From: an uncultured Odoribacter sp.
Lineage (GTDB): Bacteria; Bacteroidota; Bacteroidia; Bacteroidales; Marinifilaceae
Direction of reading: 5' to 3'
NCBI GenBank assembly: GCA_944321165.1
Contig: CALUKE010000005.1
Coordinates: 1 to 64,000 of the forward strand
DNA: 64,000 nt
Positions 44,189 through 52,710 of this stretch are shown in pieces (position 1 is the stretch's first letter; each line of letters opens with the position of its first letter). The position numbers and the translations under genes are program-made. Below the pieces are notes generated by a model that was not told where the DNA came from, made no database searches, and was given only the letters and a program-made list of their open reading frames with translations.

Positions 44189-45424
44189 ATGAAAGCGATT
44201 ATTATAACCATTGGTGATGAAATTCTGATGGGACAGATCCTGGATACGAATTCGCGTTATATGGCACGTCAGTTGACCGATATCGGCGTTGAAGTGACGG
44301 AAATATTGTCGATTCCGGATCGAAGAGATGAGATTTACAATACGGTGGAATATGCCATGGAAGAGGCCGATCTGATTCTGGTGACAGGGGGATTGGGACC
44401 GACGAAAGACGATGTGACCAAGAAAGTATTGGCGGAATATTTCGGTTCCCGTTTGGTATTGAATAACCAGGTGTTGGGATGGCTGGAGAATATGTTGAAG
44501 GGGCGAGGCTTGGTCATGAACGAGGAAAATCGCTCTCAGGCTTTGTTGCCGGACAATTGCCGTATTCTGAGAAATCTGAAAGGTACGGCTTCGGGGATGT
44601 GGTTCGAAAAAGGCTGGAAGTCTTTGATTTCCCTGCCGGGGGTACCGTTTGAAATGGAACATTTGATGGATACTTGCGTCATCCCCGAGTTGAAACAGAA
44701 ATATCCGCATTTGCAGTTGAAATACCGGATGCTGAAAGTGTATGATGTGCCGGAATCCCAGTTGGCACACCGTTTGAGGGAGTGGGAGGAAAATCTCCGG
44801 GAAGGATTGAAGCTGGCCTATTTGCCTGCTCCCGGTTTGGTGAAATTGCGCATTACGGCCAAGGGAGAAGAGGTGGCTTTGCTGGAAGAGACCTACGAGA
44901 GTCTGAAGCGGGAGTTGGCAGGACTGAAGGTGGTGGAAGGCGAGGATACGATCGAGAAGCAATTGGGAGCGCTGTTGCGTAAAAAAGCGGTAACCCTGGC
45001 GGTGGCTGAAAGTTGTACCGGCGGTTACATCGCTCATTTGATTACTTCTGTCGCTGGAAGCTCCGATTATTTCAAAGGGGGAGTTGTTTCCTATGCGAAT
45101 GAGGTGAAAGTGGGGGTTCTGGGGGTCGATCCCGAACTCTTGGCGCGGGAAGGGGCTGTGAGTGAGCCGGTGGTGTTGCAGATGGCCGAAGGGGTTCGGA
45201 AAATTACCGGGGCGGATTATGCCGTGGCTACTTCGGGAGTGGCCGGACCCGGTGGCGGTACCCCGGAAAAACCGGTAGGTACGGTATGGATTGCTGTCGC
45301 TACTCCGCAGAAAAGTTATGCGCGACTGTTTACTTTTTCGTTTACCCGGGAGCGGAATATTGCGAAGGCCGCGGCGAAAGCTTTGGAAATGCTGATGGAA
45401 GATGTGTTGAACGAATCGCGGTAA
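44189..45424 (+). CDS. cinA: CinA-type competence/damage-inducible protein
   Basis: The 411-residue protein has two domains. The N-terminal MoCF/molybdopterin-binding-like domain has ITIGDEILMGQILDTN and TGGLGPTKDDVTK. The C-terminal PncC-type nicotinamide-nucleotide amidase has AESCTGG (residues 273-279) and ATSGVAGPGGGTPEKPVGTV. It acts in pyridine nucleotide salvage, with ADP-ribose pyrophosphatase activity reported for relatives. The frame is open from 44153, but MKAIIITIGDEIL at 44189 matches the family N-terminus exactly. The hydrolase gene starts 11 bases after its stop. Confidence 0.93.
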   Translation: MKAIIITIGDEILMGQILDTNSRYMARQLTDIGVEVTEILSIPDRRDEIYNTVEYAMEEADLILVTGGLGPTKDDVTKKVLAEYFGSRLVLNNQVLGWLENMLKGRGLVMNEENRSQALLPDNCRILRNLKGTASGMWFEKGWKSLISLPGVPFEMEHLMDTCVIPELKQKYPHLQLKYRMLKVYDVPESQLAHRLREWEENLREGLKLAYLPAPGLVKLRITAKGEEVALLEETYESLKRELAGLKVVEGEDTIEKQLGALLRKKAVTLAVAESCTGGYIAHLITSVAGSSDYFKGGVVSYANEVKVGVLGVDPELLAREGAVSEPVVLQMAEGVRKITGADYAVATSGVAGPGGGTPEKPVGTVWIAVATPQKSYARLFTFSFTRERNIAKAAAKALEMLMEDVLNESR

Positions 45425-45435
45425 TTGAACAGAAG

Positions 45436-46440
45436 ATGGCTTTGAAAAAGAGAAAAACCTACGGAATCTTTTTGACGGTATTGCTCATACTGGGAGCGGT
45501 TTACGGATTCGGACCCCGCCTGCCGGAGAGGGAACCCGATAAAAAATTGCCGGAGATACCGGTTGCTATCGATGAAATTGCTGAATATGTTCGTGACCGG
45601 GAGGCCCGCATGCCCGTCAAACCGGGAAACGAGGGAGTGATCCAATGGGGAGATTCGGTGGGGAGACCTACGGAATATGTCTTGCTGTATTTACACGGTT
45701 TTACGGCCAGCCGTTTTGAAGGCGAGCCGATTACGACGGATTTTGTCAGGGAGTTTCGTGTCAATGCCTATTTTCCCCGCCTGGCAGCTCATGGACTGGA
45801 GGATACGGAGGCGATGCTGGAGATGACACCGGCCCGTTTGTACGATTCGGCCAAGGAAGCTTTGGTGATTGCACATACCTTGGGACAGAAAGTGATCGTG
45901 ATGGGGACTTCCACCGGTTGTACCCTGGCCTTGATGCTGGCAGCCGATTTTCCGGATCTGGTCGATGCGTTGATATTATATTCACCGAATATCAAGATTC
46001 GCAATCCGATGGCTTTCCTACTGAGCGGTCCCTGGGGATTGCAGATCACCCGTGCCGTTCATGGCGGTAAATACGCGGTTTCGGCGGATGCCCCGGAGAG
46101 TGAGGATTGTAAATATTGGTATTGTAAATATCGTTTGGAAGCGCAGGTTTATTTACAGCAGCTGCTCGATATGCGGATGAATCGCCGGGAATTCGAAAAA
46201 GTGCATCAGCCGGTTTTCCTGGGGTATTATTACAAGGATGAAAAGCATCAGGATCCGACAATCGATGTAAGGGCAGCCTTGAAAATGTTTGATGAACTGG
46301 GTACTCCTGCTACTCTGAAAAGAGCGGTCGCCTTTCCGGAAGCCGGTGTGCATGTGATTGCCTGCGGCCTCTCTTCGAAGGCAATTCCTGCCGTGCGAAA
46401 ACAAACTTTTGCTTTCGCACGGCAGGTGTTGGGTTTGTAA
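45436..46440 (+). CDS. Alpha/beta hydrolase (esterase-like), membrane-anchored
   Basis: The 334-residue protein starts with a basic segment and one hydrophobic helix (residues 8-26), so it is secreted or inner-membrane anchored. The fold marks are LLYLHGFTASRFEGEPI (oxyanion region), the nucleophile elbow MGTSTGCTL with S159, and a C-terminal His in AGVHVIACG. Substrate unknown; carboxylesterase or lipase-like activity is likely. I start it at ATG 45436, since the earlier open frame lies within cinA. Its last codons form a 14-bp inverted repeat, described separately. Confidence 0.85.
   Translation: MALKKRKTYGIFLTVLLILGAVYGFGPRLPEREPDKKLPEIPVAIDEIAEYVRDREARMPVKPGNEGVIQWGDSVGRPTEYVLLYLHGFTASRFEGEPITTDFVREFRVNAYFPRLAAHGLEDTEAMLEMTPARLYDSAKEALVIAHTLGQKVIVMGTSTGCTLALMLAADFPDLVDALILYSPNIKIRNPMAFLLSGPWGLQITRAVHGGKYAVSADAPESEDCKYWYCKYRLEAQVYLQQLLDMRMNRREFEKVHQPVFLGYYYKDEKHQDPTIDVRAALKMFDELGTPATLKRAVAFPEAGVHVIACGLSSKAIPAVRKQTFAFARQVLGL
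46387..46426. terminator. Inverted repeat inside hydrolase 3' end
   Basis: CCTGCCGTGCGAAA and its exact complement flank a 12-base loop, all within the last 18 codons of the hydrolase gene and 21 bases from the stop of the convergent TPR gene. It probably terminates transcription from one or both sides. Confidence 0.55.
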
Positions 46441-46446
46441 TTTTCG

Positions 46447-47097
46447 TTATCTGCAATATCTTTTTACATAGACGCCGGCACTTTGTACGCCCAAGCTCTG
46501 GGCTTTTTTCCAGTCTTTGCAGGCTTCCGTGCGTTTTCCCGTTTTGTAGTAGGCGATGCCCCGGTTGGCATAGGTGGCCCCATTGTCGGGATTTAGTTTC
46601 AGCGCATAGGTGAAATCCGGAATCGATTTGCTGTATTCATTGATTTTCAGGTAACAGCTGGCCCGGTTTTGATAGTAGGCGTATACCAGATCGAAGTCCT
46701 CCCCGTTTTTTTGTGCATATTGGATGGCCAGGGTATATTCGGCAATCGCCTTGGTATAATTGCCTTCGTTTTGGTAGATATTACCCAGGTAATAACAGAT
46801 TTCATCGTCTTCCTCGAAAATGGCTTTGGCCTTGATCAGGTATTGTTTTAAGATGGAGGTTTGGTTGGTATGCGAACAGGCCGTATTCAAGGACATGTAC
46901 ATGTCTCTGATGTTCGGTTCCAGGCGGATGGCTGCCAGTAATTTCTGGACAGCATCGGTATAATTCCCGTTTTCGATGTCTTCATTGGCTGAATTTAAAA
47001 GCTCCACCGGTTTATTGACTACCTGAACGTCTACCTGACCGAATGACAGTCCACTGATGCCCATAAGCAGTACCAGGAGAAAAAAGGTTCTCTTCAT
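46447..47097 (-). CDS. TPR-repeat exported protein
   Basis: The 216-residue protein has a signal peptide (MKRTFFLLVLLMGISGLSFG). About four tetratricopeptide repeats are readable: NYTDAVQKLLAAIRLEPNIR, ICYYLGNIYQNEGNYTKAIA, YYQNRASCYLKINEYSKSIP and TYANRGIAYYKTGKRTEACK. The ending GDAxxDWxxAxxLG-like (EACKDWKKAQSLG) is common in Bacteroidota TPR proteins. It should act in the periplasm as a protein-interaction scaffold. It is a single gene, convergent with the hydrolase, and followed upstream by 217 bases of AT-rich spacer. Confidence 0.88.
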   Translation of the reverse strand: MKRTFFLLVLLMGISGLSFGQVDVQVVNKPVELLNSANEDIENGNYTDAVQKLLAAIRLEPNIRDMYMSLNTACSHTNQTSILKQYLIKAKAIFEEDDEICYYLGNIYQNEGNYTKAIAEYTLAIQYAQKNGEDFDLVYAYYQNRASCYLKINEYSKSIPDFTYALKLNPDNGATYANRGIAYYKTGKRTEACKDWKKAQSLGVQSAGVYVKRYCR

Positions 47098-47243
47098 AAA
47101 AAATGTAAATTAGTTGGTTGTTGTAGTTTCATTCACGCTTTCAAAAATAATAAAATTTGCGAATAAAATACGACTTTGCTTAAAATGCAATCGTTTTTAG
47201 TTGCATTTTTAACAAAAAAGCGGAGATTTGATAATTAAAAAAA

Positions 47244-47294
47244 ACTCATCCCGATTTCCGGGAAAGCATCTGCTTTTCGGGAATCGGGATGAGT
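47244..47294 (-). terminator. Rho-independent terminator of M49-like gene
   Basis: On the minus strand a 12-bp stem (ACTCATCCCGAT with ATCGGGATGAGT), with further pairing in the loop, is followed by eight Ts. It lies 21 bases after the peptidase stop codon. Confidence 0.85.
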
Positions 47295-47314
47295 GGAAAG
47301 AGGGGTAATCCGTT

Positions 47315-48943
47315 TTATAATCCCAGTGTTTTCAGTCCTTGCTGGAAGCAGATATCTTTGGGAATACCGGCTTGAGCAATGCGGTCGAGGTCTTTTTGGA
47401 GGGTAGGAGAAACGATGCCTTTTTCAGCAATCAGCTGAGCGGCTTTTTCATAGTTACCGTCTCCCTCAATGGTGATGTATTCACCGGCAATGACTTCAAT
47501 GTCTTTTTTCATTTTTTCAAAGTCGACGGTGTAATAACCGCTGGTCTCATCCCGGCTGATGGCTCCGCTTTCCATGAGGTGCGAAAATTGCATCATATTG
47601 GCTTTTCCGTGGGCACTGGCAGCTCCGAAACGGGTGGAGCGGAAAATACCGGCGATGAAAGTCACGTAGTTATCCATCAGGTCCTTGTCCTGGATAATGC
47701 CCCATTCCGTCAGTTTAGTGATGCAGTACAGGCCCAGGATATCGGCTTTTCCCTCTTCGATGGAGGTGTAATTGTCTTTCAGAGCTGCTCTGATGTCCTG
47801 CTTGTCCTGAATGGTATAGTTGACACCCAGACCGTGGGCCACTTCGTGGAACATGGTGTTCTCGAAGAAGGCATCGAAGCGGATGTGTTTTTGCTGTTCC
47901 GGGGCAATGACCAGTTGGGCGATCGGCATCACCATTTTATCGAATTTGGCCTGCATGGAGTTTTTCAGCTGCAGTTTGCGGCTTCCTTTGGCGGCATGTA
48001 CCCGTGGATCGTTGGGCAGGTTGATGGCGATATTTTTACTGCCGGCATTGCAGTCGCCTGCGTAGTAGATGACGTCATAGGCGTTCATGTCGGGATTGGC
48101 GTTGGCTTTTTCTTTTTTGTAGGCTTCCGGAACCGGCAGGTTTTCCTGCAGTTTGGGCAGGTATTGGGCATAAAGCGACAGCCGCTGGCTCCATTCTTTG
48201 TCTTTCACCAGGATTTGTCCGGAATGGGATGCTTTGTAACCGAAGAGGGCGTCCTCGTAGGTTTCGATCGGTCCGATGACGATATCCAGGGTATTGTCTT
48301 TCATGTCCATCCAGGCCAGGTCGCTTTGCAGATAATCATCGGTCAGCAAGGCTTCGGCCCGCAGGTTCAGGTAGTTTTTCAATCCGGCATCTTCGGCCAG
48401 CAGGGCTGCTTCTTTCAGCAGGGCTGCCGCTTTCTGGATCTCTTCCGGGTAGGCTTCGTGATAGGGGATGACTTTTAAGGCTCCCTGCTCATCCCGGCGG
48501 ATGATGCTGTACCAGTCGCTTTTCCGGGGATCCTGCAGGGCTTCAAATTCTTCCTTGGTCATGTCTTGGGGATAGAAATTGGCTCCCAGCGGTTTCGGAC
48601 CTGCATTTTCGATGAAAGGCCGGTTGTCATTCAACCGATCCCAAGGTCCGTAGTTGATGGAAAGGTATTTGATCAAGGCCGAATCCGTCACGCCGGCGAA
48701 GAGTTCGTCTTTGTTTCCGTAAGCATCCTGCCAGTAGATGGCTTCCATCTGATCGGCCGCTTCGATGAGCAGCGGGATCATTTTCTTTTCATTCTCGGTC
48801 AGTTTGCTCAGATCAGTGGTCAATGGAAATTCTGCATATTGATCGGCCAGTGCCTGATAAGGGGAGGGGGCAGCAGTTTTCTGGGCTTCCCGACATCCTC
48901 CGAATGCGATGAGTAGGGCAAATAGAAAAAAGGATTTTTTCAT
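47315..48943 (-). CDS. M49-like zinc metallopeptidase lipoprotein
   Basis: The protein has 542 residues. A lipobox (LIAFGGC, Cys17) anchors it, probably to the periplasmic or outer membrane. The zinc site reads HEVAHGLG (366-373), followed by EEGKADILGLY (396-406). The second motif matches the EECRAES(V)GLY signature of dipeptidyl-peptidase III (M49). The first is a plain HExxH rather than the one-residue-longer HExxGH of classical M49. It may be an aminodipeptidase or a related hydrolase; some homologues carry unrelated database names. It stands alone with a clear terminator. Confidence 0.78.
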   Translation of the reverse strand: MKKSFFLFALLIAFGGCREAQKTAAPSPYQALADQYAEFPLTTDLSKLTENEKKMIPLLIEAADQMEAIYWQDAYGNKDELFAGVTDSALIKYLSINYGPWDRLNDNRPFIENAGPKPLGANFYPQDMTKEEFEALQDPRKSDWYSIIRRDEQGALKVIPYHEAYPEEIQKAAALLKEAALLAEDAGLKNYLNLRAEALLTDDYLQSDLAWMDMKDNTLDIVIGPIETYEDALFGYKASHSGQILVKDKEWSQRLSLYAQYLPKLQENLPVPEAYKKEKANANPDMNAYDVIYYAGDCNAGSKNIAINLPNDPRVHAAKGSRKLQLKNSMQAKFDKMVMPIAQLVIAPEQQKHIRFDAFFENTMFHEVAHGLGVNYTIQDKQDIRAALKDNYTSIEEGKADILGLYCITKLTEWGIIQDKDLMDNYVTFIAGIFRSTRFGAASAHGKANMMQFSHLMESGAISRDETSGYYTVDFEKMKKDIEVIAGEYITIEGDGNYEKAAQLIAEKGIVSPTLQKDLDRIAQAGIPKDICFQQGLKTLGL

Positions 48944-49074
48944 ATTTAAAAAATTTATGGATAAAATGTTATTTGTTTATCGAAGCGGCTAATATACCAA
49001 TAAAAGGTGGTTTTTTTCGCTATTCGGCGAAAAATCTTGGCATGATTTACCGGATGTCGGGAAGGCCTGGAAGG

Positions 49075-49917
49075 CTACAGATAGGCAGCGACCTGTTTTT
49101 CTGTTTTTTCCCAGAGTTGCTGGCATACGTCTCTTTGGGTCAGGAGGCGGGGCATTCTTTGACGGCGTTTGTTTTTCCAGAATGTCCCGTTTTCTCTCTT
49201 GACCTCTTCGGAGCAAGTCAGGTACAGGGTCGTGGCAGCGCCTTCCTCGGCGGTTTTGATGAAAGGACGGAAGAAAAGATTGGTCAGGGGATCGAACCAA
49301 CGGTGCATGGTGATCATGGGGGTATCTACCACACCGGGGTCGACCGCGTTGACGGTGATGCCGGTGTGTCGGCAGCGATGGGCCAGTTCGGCGGTGAAGG
49401 CCAGAATGGCCAGCTTGGAACTGCCGTAAGTACGGAACATGTGGAAATGTTCGAGGCTTTGCCGGAAAAGATCGCTTTGGAGATTGCCCAGTCGCCAGGT
49501 GCACGAGGAGGTACACACGATACGTCCTTCCTGGTCCATTCCGGGTAAAAGCAAACGGGTGAGCAGGTAGGGCGAGAGGTAATTTACCTGAGTCATCTGT
49601 TCGAAATGGTCCGGGGTGATCCGGCACTGCTGGTTGAGGGTACCGGCGTTGTGTACCAGTGCTTTGATACGGAATCCTTCTTTTCGGATGTTTTCGACGA
49701 AGTTTCTGACCGAGTCGAAGGAGGCCAGGTCCAAATGCCTGACCAGAGGTCGGGGAGTGGCAGAAAGAGACGGCAGTTCTTCTATGAAATTGCGGGCGCG
49801 TTCTTCGTTGCGGCAGGCCATGAGTACGGATTTCCCGGAACGGTAGAGCTTCTCGGTCAGCACTTTTCCCATGCCTCCCGTGGCTCCGGTGATGATGTAA
49901 ACTTCTTTGTCATTCAT
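49075..49917 (-). CDS. Short-chain dehydrogenase, steroid-type operon gene 4
   Basis: The 280-residue SDR has the Rossmann motif TGATGGMG (residues 10-17), VHNAG in place of NNAG, a catalytic Tyr-x-x-x-Lys (YGSSKLA) and VDPGVVDTPM after it. The substrate cannot be read from sequence. As the last gene of a four-gene leftward operon whose first gene is a steroid 5-alpha-reductase homologue, it is a candidate hydroxysteroid dehydrogenase (3-, 7- or 17-position). It overlaps the preceding SDR gene by 8 bases. It has no signal peptide, so it is cytoplasmic. Confidence 0.82.
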   Translation of the reverse strand: MNDKEVYIITGATGGMGKVLTEKLYRSGKSVLMACRNEERARNFIEELPSLSATPRPLVRHLDLASFDSVRNFVENIRKEGFRIKALVHNAGTLNQQCRITPDHFEQMTQVNYLSPYLLTRLLLPGMDQEGRIVCTSSCTWRLGNLQSDLFRQSLEHFHMFRTYGSSKLAILAFTAELAHRCRHTGITVNAVDPGVVDTPMITMHRWFDPLTNLFFRPFIKTAEEGAATTLYLTCSEEVKRENGTFWKNKRRQRMPRLLTQRDVCQQLWEKTEKQVAAYL

Positions 49918-50713
49918 GTCGTAGCGGTAATAGGCCGGATTTGCGCATGCTCCAGCGGATGAAACCGGCGGGCAGCATGACTACCCAGGGGATAAACAAC
50001 CAATTGATGAATCCGGGAATTACCTGGCCCCGTTTGTGAAACAGGGCTCGAATGCCCCGTCGGGCCAATTTTTCCGGGCGCATCATGACTCCCAGGCGGA
50101 TGGCCAGGCGTTGCAGCCGGTGATTCAGGTGATACAGGTCTGTGGCAACGGCTCCCGGGCATAACCAGGTGACACTGACGCCATACGGCAGGACTTCGGA
50201 ACGGAATGCCCGGGAAAAGTTTTTCAGATAGCGTTTGGTCGAAGCGTACAGGGCAATACCGGGATAGGGCGACCAGGCGGAAAGGGAGGACATGTTCAGG
50301 ATATATCCGTATCCCCGTCGTTTCATCTCCGCACCGAACAGACGGCACAGGAGTGTAGGGGTGACCACGTGCAATTGCAGCATCTGCCGGGTTCTCTGAA
50401 CGGGTTGGTCCAGCTGTTCCCCGAAATAGAAGATACCGGCATTGTTGATCAGAATATCGATTTGAAGTTTTTCCTGCCGGCAATAATCCATCAGTCGGTC
50501 GGCGGCATCTACCAGTGACAGGTCGAGGTAGAGGGACCGGACTTCTATGCCGAACTCTTGCTCCAATGCTGCTGCCTGCTGATGGATGGCCTGCTCTTCA
50601 TTGCTGACAATCAGTAGTTTTATTTTCTGGGCTGCCAATATGCGGGCATATTGATAACCGATTCCGGAACTGGCACCGGTGATCAATGCCCAGGCGATTT
50701 CTTCCGATTTCAT
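49910..50713 (-). CDS. Short-chain dehydrogenase, steroid-type operon gene 3
   Basis: The 267-residue SDR has TGASSGIG near residues 11-18 for NAD(P) binding, INNAGIFYFG, and catalytic SSLSAWSPYPGIALYASTK (Ser, Tyr, Lys). The C-terminus holds a hydrophobic helix (LFIPWVVMLPAGFIRW), typical of membrane-associated SDRs close to 17-beta-HSD12/3-ketoreductase types. I start it at ATG 50713 (MKSEEIAWAL), which overlaps the upstream stop by 4 bases. With the 5-alpha- and OYE-type reductases it could reduce the 3-keto group of steroids or bile acids; which of the two SDRs does this is unknown. Confidence 0.82.
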   Translation of the reverse strand: MKSEEIAWALITGASSGIGYQYARILAAQKIKLLIVSNEEQAIHQQAAALEQEFGIEVRSLYLDLSLVDAADRLMDYCRQEKLQIDILINNAGIFYFGEQLDQPVQRTRQMLQLHVVTPTLLCRLFGAEMKRRGYGYILNMSSLSAWSPYPGIALYASTKRYLKNFSRAFRSEVLPYGVSVTWLCPGAVATDLYHLNHRLQRLAIRLGVMMRPEKLARRGIRALFHKRGQVIPGFINWLFIPWVVMLPAGFIRWSMRKSGLLPLRHE

Positions 50714-51927
50714 TTTTGTTTGATTCTTTCTATTTCCCGACAGATGGAGGCAGGTAAATCCTGCAGGTGCTGGTGACAGGCCATTTCCCGGGAATACATC
50801 CGGGCAATGCAATAATTGACATGTTCACAGGCACTTCTTGCCTCTTCTTCCGCTCGCATCCGGTTGACAAAGGCCGGATCATTGACCAGCGCCCTGGCCA
50901 TGGCGACGAATTCGAAACCGTGGTTCAGCACTTCTTCGATCTTTGGGCGTGAGAGCAGGCCTCCGACATATACCAGCGGTAATTTCAGGGCTTGGCGGAA
51001 TTTCAGGGCATCGGGCAGGAAATAGGCCTCTTCGTAGGGTGCTTTCGGAATCATCAGATTACCGAACAGTCGGACGCCCCATTTCAGCCACCAGCATTGC
51101 ATGTAGTGGGTCATGGAACGGATGGGCATTTCTCCGCGCATGACGTACATGGGTGCTTTGCTGACAAAGCCTCCGCTCAACACCAGGGCGTGGGCTCCCG
51201 CCTTCTCCAGTGCCCGGCCGACTTCGAGGGTTTCTTCTAATTCCATACCTCCTTTGAAACCGTCCCGCATATTCATTTTGACCAAGACGGCCAGGTCGCT
51301 GCCGGCTTTTTCCATTACTTCATTCATGACCATGCGCATGAAACGCATCCGGTTTTCCAGAGAACCGCCATATTCGTCGTGCCGACGGTTGGTATATGGA
51401 GACAGAAACTGGCTGATGAGATAACCGTGGCCGGCATGTACCTCTACGGCATCGAAACCGCAGGCTTTGACGATTTGGATCGCGGCACCGAAAGAGCGGG
51501 CCATGTCTTCGATCTCCGATTTGCGCATGCCCCGGACGAAGGTCGGCGAGTAAAGGTTGAAACCGGTAGAGGCGGAAATGGGCAGACAGCCGGCTTCCCG
51601 GCGGTGAGACATGTTTCCGCAATGACCGATCTGGATGGAGGCGGCTGCTCCTTCCTGGTGGATCCGGTCGACAATTTTCTGCAACTCGGGAATGACTTCC
51701 GGTCGCAACCACAGCTGATGCTGAAACGATAGACCGCTTTGAGTGACTGCGGCGTAAGCCAGCGTGGTCATGCCGATACCTCCGGCGGCAACGGCGTGGT
51801 GGTAGTCGGACAGCATCTTCGAGGGAACATTGCCCGGACACATGCCTTCAAAGGCAGCCGCCCGAATGGTGCGGTTGCGCAAGGTCAGCGGACCGATTTT
51901 TCCCGGTGTAAAAAGTGTGGATTCCAT
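50710..51927 (-). CDS. OYE-type NADH:flavin oxidoreductase, steroid-type operon gene 2
   Basis: The 405-residue TIM-barrel flavoenzyme shows FTPGKIGPLTLRNRTIRAA at the start, IQIGHCG, EVHAGHGYLISQFLSPYTNRR with the catalytic His-x-Gly-His pattern, and VYVGGLLSRPKIEEVL for FMN phosphate binding. It lacks the extra FAD/NAD domain of the long BaiCD/BaiH-type enzymes, so it is the short form. Relatives reduce activated C=C bonds; in steroid clusters of gut Bacteroidales a gene of this kind is assigned as 5-beta-reductase. It begins 7 bases after the 5-alpha-reductase gene. The specificity is inferred from context. Confidence 0.85.
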   Translation of the reverse strand: MESTLFTPGKIGPLTLRNRTIRAAAFEGMCPGNVPSKMLSDYHHAVAAGGIGMTTLAYAAVTQSGLSFQHQLWLRPEVIPELQKIVDRIHQEGAAASIQIGHCGNMSHRREAGCLPISASTGFNLYSPTFVRGMRKSEIEDMARSFGAAIQIVKACGFDAVEVHAGHGYLISQFLSPYTNRRHDEYGGSLENRMRFMRMVMNEVMEKAGSDLAVLVKMNMRDGFKGGMELEETLEVGRALEKAGAHALVLSGGFVSKAPMYVMRGEMPIRSMTHYMQCWWLKWGVRLFGNLMIPKAPYEEAYFLPDALKFRQALKLPLVYVGGLLSRPKIEEVLNHGFEFVAMARALVNDPAFVNRMRAEEEARSACEHVNYCIARMYSREMACHQHLQDLPASICREIERIKQK

Positions 51928-51934
51928 AATATAT

Positions 51935-52699
51935 TCAATAAATAAAAGGTAGTATGCGTTTTTTCCCTTTCAGGCGTTCTGCTCCGAATTCCTGCTGGTA
52001 GCGGTGATAAATGCTGTTGGATCGGGGCACCAGGTTGGCGATGGTCCACCAGGCGAACACTGCTCCGGCCCAGGACCAGGTCATGATGGCAAAACCGCAC
52101 CATTCAACGATTTCTCCGAAATAGTTGGCCGACGTGATGTAACGGAACAGTCCTTTTTCCGGCAGATAGTGGCGGGTATCCCCCGGAGCCCGCAAATGGC
52201 GGATGATCCGGTCGGATTGAATGTTCAATATCATACCGGTGAAAAACAGCAGGGTTCCCACTATAAACTGAGGTGTCTGCAGCCAGGCGAGGTCGTAGCG
52301 GTTGGCCGGCGACAGGAAAAAAATCCATTCTCCCTGCATGATGCCGTTGAGGAGATTGAAGCAGATGCCCATCAGCATGATTCCTAAAGGCATCCGGCTG
52401 CGACTCTTGATCAGCCAGGGAAAAATGAACGAACGCTGAAAATAGTGGCATTCAAAAAACAGGAAAAACAGCAGGGGCACCGTTTCGTATTTCCGATCGG
52501 ATGACCACCAGAAGGCCAGCATTACCAGGAAGACCGGAGCTTCCATCAGCATCCAGGCCCAGCGATTGTCCAGCGGTAACCCCCACTTGCGGTCGAACAT
52601 CAGTCCGTAGCCCGCCTCTACAAAATAAAGCGCGATGAAAACAATCAAAGCGATGCCGCTCATTGTTATCAGAAAAATATCGAAAACAGACTGATCCAT
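51935..52699 (-). CDS. Steroid 5-alpha-reductase family membrane protein, operon gene 1
   Basis: The 254-residue integral membrane protein has six to seven hydrophobic segments. The C-terminal signature of the 3-oxo-5-alpha-steroid 4-dehydrogenase family (SRD5A) is strong: SANYFGEIVEWCGFAIMTW, then RSNSIYHRYQQEFG and the short KGKKRILPFIY end. FECHYFQRSFIFP in the middle is also typical. The family adds hydrogen across the delta-4 bond next to a 3-ketone, using NAD(P)H, giving 5-alpha (allo) steroids. It leads an operon with an OYE-type reductase and two SDRs, and starts 11 bases after an S9 peptidase gene. The substrate (bile acid or hormone) is inferred. Confidence 0.9.
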   Translation of the reverse strand: MDQSVFDIFLITMSGIALIVFIALYFVEAGYGLMFDRKWGLPLDNRWAWMLMEAPVFLVMLAFWWSSDRKYETVPLLFFLFFECHYFQRSFIFPWLIKSRSRMPLGIMLMGICFNLLNGIMQGEWIFFLSPANRYDLAWLQTPQFIVGTLLFFTGMILNIQSDRIIRHLRAPGDTRHYLPEKGLFRYITSANYFGEIVEWCGFAIMTWSWAGAVFAWWTIANLVPRSNSIYHRYQQEFGAERLKGKKRILPFIY

Positions 52700-52710
52700 C
52701 TACCTTGTTT

